From Paenibacillus odorifer (GTDB taxonomy: Bacteria; Bacillota; Bacilli; Paenibacillales; Paenibacillaceae): 64,000 bases of DNA. Position numbers and translations under genes: made by a program. Under the pieces are notes generated by a model. That model saw nothing but the letters and a program-made list of their open reading frames with translations, did not search any database and was not told the DNA's origin. Below, piece by piece: positions 51,809 through 60,459 of this stretch (positions are counted from its first letter, which is position 1; each line of letters starts with the position of its first letter). The DNA is taken from assembly GCF_000758725.1 (NCBI RefSeq), contig NZ_CP009428.1:6634001-6698000 (forward strand). Direction: 5' to 3'.

Positions 51809-51947
51809 CATACCGATCAGTATGTTATTGTGCTCAGTAAATTTATCCCACAAAACAAATGATGTCAACATAAATATTTGATGCCACCGACTTTCATTTG
51901 ACAATTTATACGACTAGTTCTAGTATTATAAAATACTGTTCGGTAAT
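51809..51947. promoter_or_regulatory. Paired TetR operators in the MFS/TetR region
   Basis: CATACCGATCAGTATG (51809-51824), read on the other strand, is CATACTGATCGGTATG. AATACTGTTCGGTAAT (51932-51947) shares its core TACTGWTCGGTA. One element lies in front of each divergent gene, which suggests repression of both by the TetR protein. Confidence 0.7.
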
Positions 51948-51983
51948 CAATTATTGAAATCAAATATAAAGAGGGGTGTTATA

Positions 51984-52565
51984 ATGGCTCGAACCCGTGA
52001 ATTTGACGAGGAAAAAGTATTAGAATCAGCTATGGAGCTATTTTGGGAAAAGGGATATGAGGCTACCTCATTAAGTGATTTAACTTCCAGAATGGGCATT
52101 CAACGCCCCAGTATATACTCAGCTTTTGGAGACAAAAAAGAATTGTTCGAAGCTGCGCTACGTAAATATACGATGTCCCATGCTTCTCGTGTCCGAGCCC
52201 AACTTCAAAGCAATCCATCCGTGAAAAAAGCCTTTCGTAGTTTTTTTGAAGATGTGGTGGCGGAGGAGTATTCAGGCAGTGTGAACCGAGGATGTTTTTG
52301 CATCAATACAATGGTCGAGCTGGCACCTCATGATGAGAAATTCGAGATCCTTACAAGAGAACATCAAATGTATCTATCGGTCATATTTCAAGAAACTATT
52401 GAACGCGGTATACAATCAGGTGAGCTTAAGGGTGGTGTAAATGCGAAGGCCTTGGCACAAGCACTAATCGTATCGCTAATAGGGCTTACTGTACTCTTGA
52501 AATCTCGCCCGGAGCGATCCTTTGTTGATAACGCGATAACAATGATACTTACTTCGCTTGATTAA
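51984..52565 (+). CDS. TetR/AcrR-family regulator
   Basis: A regulator of about 193 aa. The N-terminal helix-turn-helix has FDEEKVLESAMELFWEKGYEATSLSDLTSRMGIQRPSIYSAFGDK. The C-terminal half with RGCFCINTMVELAPHD is the TetR_C_16/YdeS-like type. Two Cys residues (GCFC) occur in the effector domain. The start at 51984 follows AGAGGGGTG. It is divergent from the MFS gene, which it probably represses, and is followed 81 bp later by a DUF4386 gene on the same strand. Confidence 0.9.
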   Translation: MARTREFDEEKVLESAMELFWEKGYEATSLSDLTSRMGIQRPSIYSAFGDKKELFEAALRKYTMSHASRVRAQLQSNPSVKKAFRSFFEDVVAEEYSGSVNRGCFCINTMVELAPHDEKFEILTREHQMYLSVIFQETIERGIQSGELKGGVNAKALAQALIVSLIGLTVLLKSRPERSFVDNAITMILTSLD

Positions 52566-52646
52566 ATTCAGAGTCTTGATTTAAGTCAATGCCCGGCATA
52601 GTACTCCTAATTACAATAAAATAAAAGTCCTTTAGGAGGCTATCTT

Positions 52647-53366
52647 ATGGCTATCTCAGAAAAAGACCTGTCGAATCAGCGTAAGTCCGCTTTAACAGCT
52701 GGAATATCACTGATCATCATGACCCTCGCTTCATTTTTTTCATATGGCTTTGTCCATGGGACTCTTGTTGTGCAAGGCGATGCCAGTGCCACATTTATTA
52801 ACATCGTATCTTCCAACAACCTTTTCAAAGGGGAAATCTTGGGCTGGATCATCATTATGATTGCTGACATTCTGGTCGCCTGGGCGTTTTATGTGTTTCT
52901 AGAACCCGTCAACCAAAATCTTTCATTACTCGGCGCATGGCTCCGTTTAACCTATTCCGCTATATTGGCAATCTCTATCTTAACCTTGATATTTGTGCTG
53001 CTGCTCACGGGAAACACAAATGGCTTTTCCACATTAACAATCGAACAAACTCAAGCATTTATGATGTTATTTCTGGATGCATTTCAATTCATTTGGTCTA
53101 TGGGGTTAGTCGTTTTTGGCGGGCATTTGTTAATAGTGGGCTATGTGGCTTTAAAATCCGATGTCATTCCTAAAGTAATCAGCATCCTGCTGCTGCTTGC
53201 TTCAATAGGCTATATTATCATTCATCTAAGCAAAATGTTTCTCCCACAATATGAGGCAGTCATTACAACACTTAATTTTATTTTTACTATTCCTATGATT
53301 GTAGGAGAACTAGGCTTTGGGATATGGCTACTGCTTAGAGGTGGAAAAATCCCCAAAAGTGTATAA
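52647..53366 (+). CDS. DUF4386 membrane protein
   Basis: A 239-aa protein with six or seven membrane segments and the DUF4386 pattern: an N-terminal helix pair, LFKGEILGWIIIMIADILVAWAFYVFL, and FQFIWSMGLVVFGGHLLIVGYV. Function is unknown. AGGAGG lies 8 nt before the ATG. It may be read through from the TetR gene upstream. It converges with the Crp/Fnr gene, with only 8 bp between the stops. Confidence 0.85.
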   Translation: MAISEKDLSNQRKSALTAGISLIIMTLASFFSYGFVHGTLVVQGDASATFINIVSSNNLFKGEILGWIIIMIADILVAWAFYVFLEPVNQNLSLLGAWLRLTYSAILAISILTLIFVLLLTGNTNGFSTLTIEQTQAFMMLFLDAFQFIWSMGLVVFGGHLLIVGYVALKSDVIPKVISILLLLASIGYIIIHLSKMFLPQYEAVITTLNFIFTIPMIVGELGFGIWLLLRGGKIPKSV

Positions 53367-53374
53367 CGATTTTG

Positions 53375-53959
53375 CTATTCATCACCGGAATGAACCCGCT
53401 TCTTAATTCTACTTAATGACTCTGGCGTAATCCCCAAATAACTGGCTAGTTGATGTTGGGGGACACGGGTAAGTAAATGAGGTCTTTTTTGTAACAAGGC
53501 TTTGTAACGTTCTTCAGGATTGGAAGCAATAAAGGAAGTCAACTCATCCTGAACCTCACCCAGGTTTTCCTCTACCATTTTGCGTATCATGGTTTCCAGC
53601 TGAGCGTGTTTATGGAGCATATCCTGTTCCGCATTAAGATCACCAACCACCAATATGCTGTCTTCTAGGCAGGTTAAGGTGTACGCTGAGGGTCTACTCT
53701 CTTGATGCCGATTAAAAATCGAAACCGCTTGCTCTTCCGTATAAAAATTAGATGTGACTTCTTTACCCGATTCATCTACCGAGGACTGCCTCACACATCC
53801 CTTTAATACAAAAAAACATTTTGAGGGAACGTCTCCTTGTCTAAGGAGTACCGTTCCCTTCTTGTATTCCTCAATAGGAATACCTTCAACAATATCCTGC
53901 TGTTCCATTTCATTAAGAGATGTAAATTTACTCATATACTTATACAATATGCTTTTCAT
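53375..53959 (-). CDS. Crp/Fnr-family transcriptional regulator
   Basis: A 194-aa protein. The cyclic-nucleotide-binding-like domain covers about 12-125 (KGTVLLRQGDVPSKCFFVLKGCVRQ). The C-terminus has a short helix-turn-helix (VPQHQLASYLGITPESLSRIKKR). It resembles the Crp-type proteins often found with DUF4386 or oxidoreductase genes. The effector is unknown. It lies 14 bp after the HelD gene and is likely read from the same transcript. Confidence 0.88.
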   Translation of the reverse strand: MKSILYKYMSKFTSLNEMEQQDIVEGIPIEEYKKGTVLLRQGDVPSKCFFVLKGCVRQSSVDESGKEVTSNFYTEEQAVSIFNRHQESRPSAYTLTCLEDSILVVGDLNAEQDMLHKHAQLETMIRKMVEENLGEVQDELTSFIASNPEERYKALLQKRPHLLTRVPQHQLASYLGITPESLSRIKKRVHSGDE

Positions 53960-53973
53960 TTATCTCTCCAATC

Positions 53974-56400
53974 TCATTGCACGACCTCATATAAAGATAC
54001 CTCTAACGGCTGAATAAAGTGTGACCAATCACCTGTTGTGTACAGCAGAAGCCGATGCATCGCACGCGTACAGGCTGTATAAAAAAGCTTGCGTTCGCTT
54101 TCCCGATCATACGTCTGTGTGGAAGCATCATAAATCAGTACGGCGTCGAATTCAACCCCTTTTGCGAGATAAGCGGGAATTACTAAAATGCCCTTCTCAA
54201 AAGTGAGCGTCTCTTTCGTAATAAGCCGCAGAGCTTCGCATCCTTGTTTCTTTAATTCTTCATAGACCGCACGGCTTTCAGCTGCAGTCTTGGTAATAAC
54301 GGCAATAGAGTCGAGCCCTTCAGCCATCAGCGCCGCGAGATCCTCTTTAATTCTTATCGCCCGCTCTACGTCGCTACTCGCCTTCACTAGGAACGGCTTC
54401 TCACCCTCTCTTTCAAAAGGTACGATCTCCTCATTAGGCAGCAACGCCTTCGTAAACTCCACAATCTGACGAGTTGAACGATAACTTCGAATTAGACGGA
54501 TCAGGATCGTTTCATCTTCCCCATAAAGCCGGATCAAAGGCGAATCCACCTCGTGCAAATTCGTTGCTTGAGGGAAAATCGCTTGGCCGAAATCGCCGAG
54601 CACAGTCATGCGCGCGCGGGGAAACAGCTGTTTGAGAAACGCGTATTGGAACGGCGAATAATCCTGGCCTTCATCGATAAACAGATGCCGAACTTCTGTG
54701 TTCATACGAGTACCCTCGACAAGTTCTTTTAAATACAGGAATGGAGTCGCATCCTCGCAAAAGAGTTCATCGCAGCTCAGCTTTTCCTTCGTTTGCTTAC
54801 AGATTTCCTGCCACTGAGCAGGCACCTCAGTCTCGTTTGTCATTCTCCGATAGATGGTTTCATCACTAAACAACTGATCGTATAACCCAATCGTATCTAT
54901 GAACTCAAACCGTTTGACATCGCGTCTCAGCGGTTTAAAGTGCTCCTTCACAATCATGCGGCGCAGCAGTTCTTCTTCCTGCAGACCAAAGTCAAAAACA
55001 TTCTCTTCCCCTTGGTCCTGATTAGGAAAATCCCCATAGTTCTCAAGATACTGAGTCGTAAAATCGAAGACGGCTTCCTCCCGCCGATATTTCTTAAGTA
55101 TCTCACTGTAGGCTTCGGCATACTGATCGGTATCGAGGTAATCGAGTTCATCTTGAACCCAGAATACCTCCTGTTCCTGACGCTCCAGCGAAGCCAACTG
55201 ACGCAGTAGCCATTCACGCAATAAAACGATGCGATTAGCCAAACGAATGGAGCTATCATAGCTGTAAAATTGCGATTTCATCTGCTCCGCAGTAATCAAC
55301 TCGCGATCCCGAAAGCGGATACTATGAAACAACATCCCTTCCTTCCCTAACCACAACGCATAGTTTTGCAGAGCATGCAGAAAAGCTTCTGAAGCTTTAT
55401 ACTGCATGCCAGTTAGCCGCGCTTCATACTCTGGAGAAGCTTTGGACGTCAGTACATATTCAATCTGCTCGAACGGGTCCTCTAGACGAAGCGTAGATCC
55501 AAGCCAATAATCAATATACTCCTGAAAGGTAGTTTGCTGCATATTCTCTTCGCCAAGCTCGGGAAGCACCGTGGATACATAACTGTTAAACATCGGGTTA
55601 GGCGAAAAAAGAACAATCTGATCCGCCTTGAGCCTATCGCGGTGTTTATATAGCAAATAGGCTACCCGTTGCAGCGCTGCGGATGTTTTCCCACTGCCCG
55701 CAGCCCCCTGCACAATGAGCATACGACTACTATCGTTGCGGATAATAGCATTCTGTTCCTTCTGAATAGTCGCCACGATGCTCTTCATTTGTGAATCCGC
55801 ACCCTTACCAAGCACCTGCTGAAGTAATTCATCACCGATCGTTAAGCTCGTATCGAACACGTTCTGAAGCTGACCCTGACGGATCTGGTATTGCCGCTTC
55901 AGCATCATCGTTCCCGAGATTTGTCCTCCCGGTGTATCGTAAGAGGCGGGGCCTGGCGAATGGTCATAATACATACTTGCAATAGGTGTCCGCCAGTCAT
56001 ATACCAGAAAATTCACACCTTCTGCATCGATGAAAGACGCCACCCCGACATAGATTTGCTCACTGGAGTTCAACCCATCTTCTTGAAAGTCCATTCGTCC
56101 AAAATAGGGCGACGGCAGCAGCCGTTTCATGTTCTTATAACGCTGCATCCGTTGGCGGTGACTACGCTCCCGTTCAGACAACAACGCTTCTTGCTGTTTT
56201 ATACTGTAAAAGGTCTCCTCGAAATCCTCATGTGTGCTCGTATTGACCGTAACTTCCTCCCAAAACCGCTTGCGGATGTCCGTTACCTGTTCACGTAATC
56301 CTGTCACTTCCGGTTCCAGCTCGCCAATCTTTGATTGCAATTCTTCCGTGACCAAATCTAGCCGTTCCTGTTCTCGCTGCCAATCTTTTTCGTTTAACAT
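53974..56400 (-). CDS. helD: HelD-type RNA polymerase recycling ATPase
   Basis: A protein of about 808 aa of the UvrD/Rep-like SF1 group. A long N-terminal coiled coil (about 5-105) replaces the usual helicase start, which is the HelD hallmark: this arm inserts into RNA polymerase. The P-loop is GAAGSGKTSAALQRVAYLL (about 235), Walker B is FIDEGQDYSPFQYAFL, and motif VI is FYTACTRAMHRLL. HelD strips and recycles RNA polymerase and in some species gives rifamycin tolerance. The ATG at 56400 is chosen because the N-terminal homology begins there; AAAAGGAG is 13 nt upstream, rather far. The frame stays open to 56475. Confidence 0.9.
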   Translation of the reverse strand: MLNEKDWQREQERLDLVTEELQSKIGELEPEVTGLREQVTDIRKRFWEEVTVNTSTHEDFEETFYSIKQQEALLSERERSHRQRMQRYKNMKRLLPSPYFGRMDFQEDGLNSSEQIYVGVASFIDAEGVNFLVYDWRTPIASMYYDHSPGPASYDTPGGQISGTMMLKRQYQIRQGQLQNVFDTSLTIGDELLQQVLGKGADSQMKSIVATIQKEQNAIIRNDSSRMLIVQGAAGSGKTSAALQRVAYLLYKHRDRLKADQIVLFSPNPMFNSYVSTVLPELGEENMQQTTFQEYIDYWLGSTLRLEDPFEQIEYVLTSKASPEYEARLTGMQYKASEAFLHALQNYALWLGKEGMLFHSIRFRDRELITAEQMKSQFYSYDSSIRLANRIVLLREWLLRQLASLERQEQEVFWVQDELDYLDTDQYAEAYSEILKKYRREEAVFDFTTQYLENYGDFPNQDQGEENVFDFGLQEEELLRRMIVKEHFKPLRRDVKRFEFIDTIGLYDQLFSDETIYRRMTNETEVPAQWQEICKQTKEKLSCDELFCEDATPFLYLKELVEGTRMNTEVRHLFIDEGQDYSPFQYAFLKQLFPRARMTVLGDFGQAIFPQATNLHEVDSPLIRLYGEDETILIRLIRSYRSTRQIVEFTKALLPNEEIVPFEREGEKPFLVKASSDVERAIRIKEDLAALMAEGLDSIAVITKTAAESRAVYEELKKQGCEALRLITKETLTFEKGILVIPAYLAKGVEFDAVLIYDASTQTYDRESERKLFYTACTRAMHRLLLYTTGDWSHFIQPLEVSLYEVVQ

Positions 56401-56586
56401 TTTTACTAACACGCTCCTTTTCAAGGTTGTTATCAAGAAGCAAAAATACAAATTTGACAAACTGCTAATCCGCATGGTATTATTAATGTATAAATAAGAT
56501 GTAATAAATCTGTCTAAAATACGCGAATTAACAGTGGTCTTCTCATATTATCACGTTATTTCGTTGTGCGCAAATTATATATTAAG

Positions 56587-56620
56587 AAGAACCGGCAGCT
56601 CATGCCGGTTCTTCTTTTTT
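56587..56620 (+). terminator. Plus-oriented intrinsic terminator
   Basis: AAGAACCGGCA pairs with TGCCGGTTCTT around a 5-nt loop, followed by CTTTTTT. No plus-strand gene precedes it closely, so its natural transcript is unclear; it could limit antisense reading. It lies in the gene-free gap 56401-56780. Confidence 0.75.
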
Positions 56621-56728
56621 ATTCCTTTTCACAAAGAGTATCCGTTCTCCTGAGTCTACTGATTTTCAGCGACTGTGGGGTCCGCTGTGTCCGATAGCGA
56701 CTTCACCCGCGGATGAGTTCAATTAAAC

Positions 56729-56771
56729 AGGGAGACCTAACAGCCATTTGATGACTGTTAGGTCTCCCTTA
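56729..56771. terminator. Terminator of the sugar ABC operon
   Basis: GGGAGACCTAACAG pairs perfectly with CTGTTAGGTCTCCC around an 11-nt loop. It lies 10 bp beyond the stop of the solute-binding protein gene on the minus strand. Confidence 0.85.
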
Positions 56772-56780
56772 TTCCTTATC

Positions 56781-58367
56781 TTATTTGTTTGCCAAAAAAG
56801 CATCAATTTGAGTTTGCAGTTCGGTTTGGATTTTATCAATGCCAGCGGACTTCAGTTGCTTGTTCAGATCTTCAAGACCTTTATCGATATCTTTAATTAC
56901 GCCGTATTCGAGCGGAATCGCATAACGGAGCATTACGTTACCAATGTTGGCAATTTCCGTTTTCACTTTGCTGTTATCGAATACAAAGGTTTCAAGCGCG
57001 TAGTGATAGACATTTGCTTCCCAGCCTTTAGCCAGATCGTTTGCTTCTTGCGGGAATGCTTCATTGTCACGGTTAAGTGGCGAGTTGAAGTTCCAGTTAG
57101 AGAAGCCCATAAAGTTCGGATTCTTTTCAAGTGCTTTATATTTGTCATCGCCAACCGCTTCGTAATGTACACCGCTAAGGCCGTACATCATCAGGTCGTG
57201 CAGTTCTTTATCATTTTGCATCAGATCGAGGAACATCAAGGAGCGTTCCACATTTCTGGAAGTAGCGTGGATCGAAGTACCGTTTTGTGTTGAAATTGCC
57301 ACTGATTTCTTCTTGCCTTGGTTGATGTCAGCCAAAGCTACTTCATAAGGGGAATTCTCTTGGCGCATCAAAGCCATAAGTGCTCCAAGTGTTCCGTTGT
57401 TGTGTGTAATCGATGCTGTTTTGCCTGCTTTAAAATCGGCCTGATGATCATTTTTACTGTTAAGGACGTTTTTCGACCATGCATTGTTATCAGCAAGATC
57501 TTTGTAATATACGAGTAGATCTTTAAACTCTTGGGTTTCATATACGTTAAATACTTGCCCTTTTTCATCCGTCAATTTGAAAGCAAACGGAAGGTCGAGA
57601 TCAAACATATTCCATTCGTTTTGCTGCTTCAGCAATACACGGTCCAAATTATGAAATTTCCAGTCTCCTGTTTCCGGAGTGAACGGTGTAATTCCTTTTT
57701 CGTTTTGCGCTATGGTTTTCAAGTAAGTGGCATACGCTTCTGGGCTGTTGATCTCAGGAAGATTGTATTTCTTACGCAAATCCTCACGGTACAAAATCAG
57801 TTTTTCAACGGATTCCCCTCTGTTTTGTGGAACCATGTACAGTTTGCCGTTTACTTTAGCCTGATCCCAGCTCACATCAGACATGGCTGCTAAAGTCTGC
57901 GGCATATATTTGGTAAGCAGCTCATCAGTCAATTCCAGGAATCCGCCTTTCAACGCCTGGTCATTGTAGCCAGCCCAGTTTGCCGAATAGATGAGGTCAA
58001 AATCTTCATTTGCTGCCAGCTTCAACGGATATTTTTGCGCCCAGTCCGACCAATCCAGGAACTCGCCCTCTACAGTAGCATTAATTTTTTCTTTCAGCTT
58101 TTTATTAATCTCAGCAAAAACGCTATCATAGTCTATCGGTTTAGGGCCAACAAAAATCATTTTCAGCTTCACTTCTTTTGAGGTATCAAGGGTGTCTGAG
58201 GTAGTTGCAGGTTCTGAGGTGTTCGTAGTGTCGCTTCCCCCCTCTGACGCATTATTTGTAGCCTGTGCAGAAGTATTAGCATTGTTGTTTCCACCACCAC
58301 ATGCACTTAGAATCATTACGAAGGTTAAAACGAGCGCTAGCATTATCAATCTATTTCTCTTCAGCAT
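56781..58367 (-). CDS. ABC sugar transporter solute-binding lipoprotein (DUF3502 type)
   Basis: A 528-aa lipoprotein with lipobox ILSAC (Cys23) followed by a low-complexity Asn/Thr/Ser spacer. The body is a family 1-type extracellular binding protein whose C-terminal part matches the DUF3502 group (LipO-like proteins of Paenibacillus and Bacillus). It is the third gene after the LplB- and LplC-like permeases, with no ATPase gene; such systems use a shared MsmX-type ATPase. The ligand is likely an oligosaccharide, but which one cannot be read. Confidence 0.9.
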   Translation of the reverse strand: MLKRNRLIMLALVLTFVMILSACGGGNNNANTSAQATNNASEGGSDTTNTSEPATTSDTLDTSKEVKLKMIFVGPKPIDYDSVFAEINKKLKEKINATVEGEFLDWSDWAQKYPLKLAANEDFDLIYSANWAGYNDQALKGGFLELTDELLTKYMPQTLAAMSDVSWDQAKVNGKLYMVPQNRGESVEKLILYREDLRKKYNLPEINSPEAYATYLKTIAQNEKGITPFTPETGDWKFHNLDRVLLKQQNEWNMFDLDLPFAFKLTDEKGQVFNVYETQEFKDLLVYYKDLADNNAWSKNVLNSKNDHQADFKAGKTASITHNNGTLGALMALMRQENSPYEVALADINQGKKKSVAISTQNGTSIHATSRNVERSLMFLDLMQNDKELHDLMMYGLSGVHYEAVGDDKYKALEKNPNFMGFSNWNFNSPLNRDNEAFPQEANDLAKGWEANVYHYALETFVFDNSKVKTEIANIGNVMLRYAIPLEYGVIKDIDKGLEDLNKQLKSAGIDKIQTELQTQIDAFLANK

Positions 58368-58421
58368 CTCAAGCCTTCCCCCTTGTGTTTAATTATATTG
58401 ATAAACCGAGTGTCCCCGGGT

Positions 58422-59303
58422 TCATCCTTTCACAGCACCAATCGTCAAACCTTGGACAAAATACCTCTGCACGAATGGATAAGCCAGCAAAATCGGGCCA
58501 GTGGCCACAACTGTCATCGCCATTTTCAAACTCTCGGTTGGGATCGATGTCGTTACGACTGCCCCTGCACCCATCATCGCTTTGCGCATGCCATCCATAT
58601 TGCCTAGCATTTTATACAAATAATATTGAAGCGGCATCAAGTTTTCATTCGATACAAACAGCAATGCATTGTACCAGTCATTCCAGTAGGCTAGCGCTAG
58701 AAACAATCCAATGGTAGCTAACGCCGGCTTGGACAGCGGCAGGATTAGACGAGCATAGATCTTAAAGTCGCCTGCGCCGTCAATTTTTGCTGATTCTACA
58801 ATCGCTTCCGGAATGCTGCCCATAAAAGACTTCATAACAATGATATAAAAGACATTGAGCATCATCGGAACCACTAAGGCCATCAGCGTATCCTTCATAT
58901 GCAGGTAGTTGACCATAAGCAGATACCACGGAACTAAACCGCCGCTGAACAAAGTCGTAAAGAAAAAGAAAAATGAAAATTTATTGCGCCACTTAAAATC
59001 TTTTCGGGATAGCGCATAAGCAGTCATCGAAGTCAGAAACAAGCCAAGCACCGTGCCGAGTATAGTAACCCCTATTGTCACTATATAGGCTTGAATCATC
59101 TGTTCGGGATACTTAAACAAAATGCTGTAGGCCTCGGTTGAGAAGGCCGTCGGTATAAATTGATAACCATCCGTTAGGATTTTGGTTTCTTCCGTAAAGG
59201 ATGAAGATACGACAAGTATAAAAGGGAAAATACATAAAACTGAGAGAAAAATCAGGGACACATAACCAATACCTGAAAATATTTTACGATCGAGCTGCTT
59301 CAT
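58422..59303 (-). CDS. ABC sugar permease (LplC/YtcP-like)
   Basis: A 293-aa permease with six membrane segments and the EAA motif MGSIPEAIVESAKIDGAGDFKIYARLILPLSKP (about 183-215), which contacts the ATPase. The C-terminus PFVQRYFVQGLTIGAVKG is typical of the CUT1 LplC/YtcP group. It is the second gene of the operon, 40 bp after the LplB-like permease and 54 bp before the binding protein. Confidence 0.93.
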   Translation of the reverse strand: MKQLDRKIFSGIGYVSLIFLSVLCIFPFILVVSSSFTEETKILTDGYQFIPTAFSTEAYSILFKYPEQMIQAYIVTIGVTILGTVLGLFLTSMTAYALSRKDFKWRNKFSFFFFFTTLFSGGLVPWYLLMVNYLHMKDTLMALVVPMMLNVFYIIVMKSFMGSIPEAIVESAKIDGAGDFKIYARLILPLSKPALATIGLFLALAYWNDWYNALLFVSNENLMPLQYYLYKMLGNMDGMRKAMMGAGAVVTTSIPTESLKMAMTVVATGPILLAYPFVQRYFVQGLTIGAVKG

Positions 59304-59343
59304 ATCGTTACCTCCATTATGAAAGACTTAACTCCTGATACGA

Positions 59344-60264
59344 TTAGAACAGAGCGCGGTCTTTGTCGTATTTACGGACAGCATAGTTCACTGACATGAT
59401 CGTCGCAAAGCCAAGAACGGACTGGAAAACACCAGCTGCAGCTGACATGCCGATATCATTCGAAGTAATCAGTGACCTAAATACGAAAGTGTCGATAACG
59501 TCTGTCGAGGAGAACAGCAAGCCGTTGTTGCCGATCATATTATAGAACATCCCGAAATCACCACGGAAAATATTTCCGACCGCCAGCAGCACCAGAATAA
59601 TAATCGTCGGATACAAATTTGGAATGGTTACTTTCATAATTCGCTGAAAAATATTAGCCCCATCAATTTCGGCCGCTTCATACATTTCTGTATCTATCCC
59701 CGTAATCGCAGCCAAGTACATTACCGTTCCGTATCCGAGACTTTTCCATGCAGAAACTATAACCAGGATATACGGCCAATAGGAAGGTGTATTATAAATA
59801 TCGACAGGCTGGAGTCCGATACCTCTGAGCAAAGCATTCACGGTGCCAATATCATAATTGAGCAGGTTATAAGCAATCGCTCCGACAACGACCCATGAGA
59901 TAAAGTAAGGCAGGAACAACGCCGATTGTGTGATTTTGCGGAACCATTTACCACCGACCTCAAACAACATAATCGCTGCAAAAATTTGCAAACTGTTATT
60001 GACGACGATAAACGCAATGTTATATAGTGCTGTATTTCGTGTTACCCGCCAAGCATCGCCTGATTCAAAGAAAAAGCGGAAGTTGTCGAGTCCGTTCCAG
60101 GCACTTCCAAAAATACCGCCCGCGTAATCGTAATGCTTGAAGGCAATAATAATACCCGCCATCGGGACGTAGGCAAACAGAAGGAAAAAAGCAACCGCCG
60201 GAGCCAGCATCAGCAAGAGAACCCTGTAATTTTTCAAATCGCTCCAAAATGTATGCCCTTTCAT
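59344..60264 (-). CDS. ABC sugar permease (LplB/YteP-like)
   Basis: A 306-aa permease with six membrane segments. The EAA motif is in GIDTEMYEAAEIDGANIFQRIMKVTIPNL (about 190-218). The N-terminus FLLFAYVPMAGIIIAFKHYDYAGGIFGS is characteristic of LplB/YteP. It is the first gene of the ABC operon. A TATAAT box lies about 30-35 bp upstream of the start. The adjacent YesM/YesN system probably controls it. Confidence 0.93.
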   Translation of the reverse strand: MKGHTFWSDLKNYRVLLLMLAPAVAFFLLFAYVPMAGIIIAFKHYDYAGGIFGSAWNGLDNFRFFFESGDAWRVTRNTALYNIAFIVVNNSLQIFAAIMLFEVGGKWFRKITQSALFLPYFISWVVVGAIAYNLLNYDIGTVNALLRGIGLQPVDIYNTPSYWPYILVIVSAWKSLGYGTVMYLAAITGIDTEMYEAAEIDGANIFQRIMKVTIPNLYPTIIILVLLAVGNIFRGDFGMFYNMIGNNGLLFSSTDVIDTFVFRSLITSNDIGMSAAAGVFQSVLGFATIMSVNYAVRKYDKDRALF

Positions 60265-60294
60265 CTTTGCACCCCTCTCTTCTCTATATCTCTC

Positions 60295-60323
60295 ATTATA
60301 AAAGGGCGAAGACGCTTAGATAA
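60295..60323 (-). promoter_or_regulatory. Probable promoter of the sugar ABC operon
   Basis: On the minus strand TTATCT (60323-60318), a 17-bp spacer and TATAAT (60300-60295) resemble a sigma-A promoter with a weak -35, as expected when an AraC-type activator is needed. It lies just upstream of the first permease gene. Confidence 0.5.
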
Positions 60324-60390
60324 TTCAGCGAAACAACTAAACATAATACTAATTCAACGATTCGACAAAAAAAGGTTAGCGGATAAACCA

Positions 60391-60443
60391 AAAACACCCG
60401 GCAGCGATTCTCCAATAACAGAAAAATCATCGCCGGGTTTTCA
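60391..60443. terminator. Terminator between the regulator gene and the ABC operon
   Basis: CCCGGCAGCGAT pairs with ATCATCGCCGGG with small internal mismatches. T tracts follow on both strands. It separates the YesN-like gene from the ABC operon, both on the minus strand. Confidence 0.75.
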
Positions 60444-60459
60444 TTTCACCGCTGTTTTG

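Noticed and set aside
56640-56720. Possible third copy of the 200-bp intergenic repeat
   Set aside because: Short words such as GGACCCCA and TCGCT resemble the repeat core, but the order does not align beyond a few bases.
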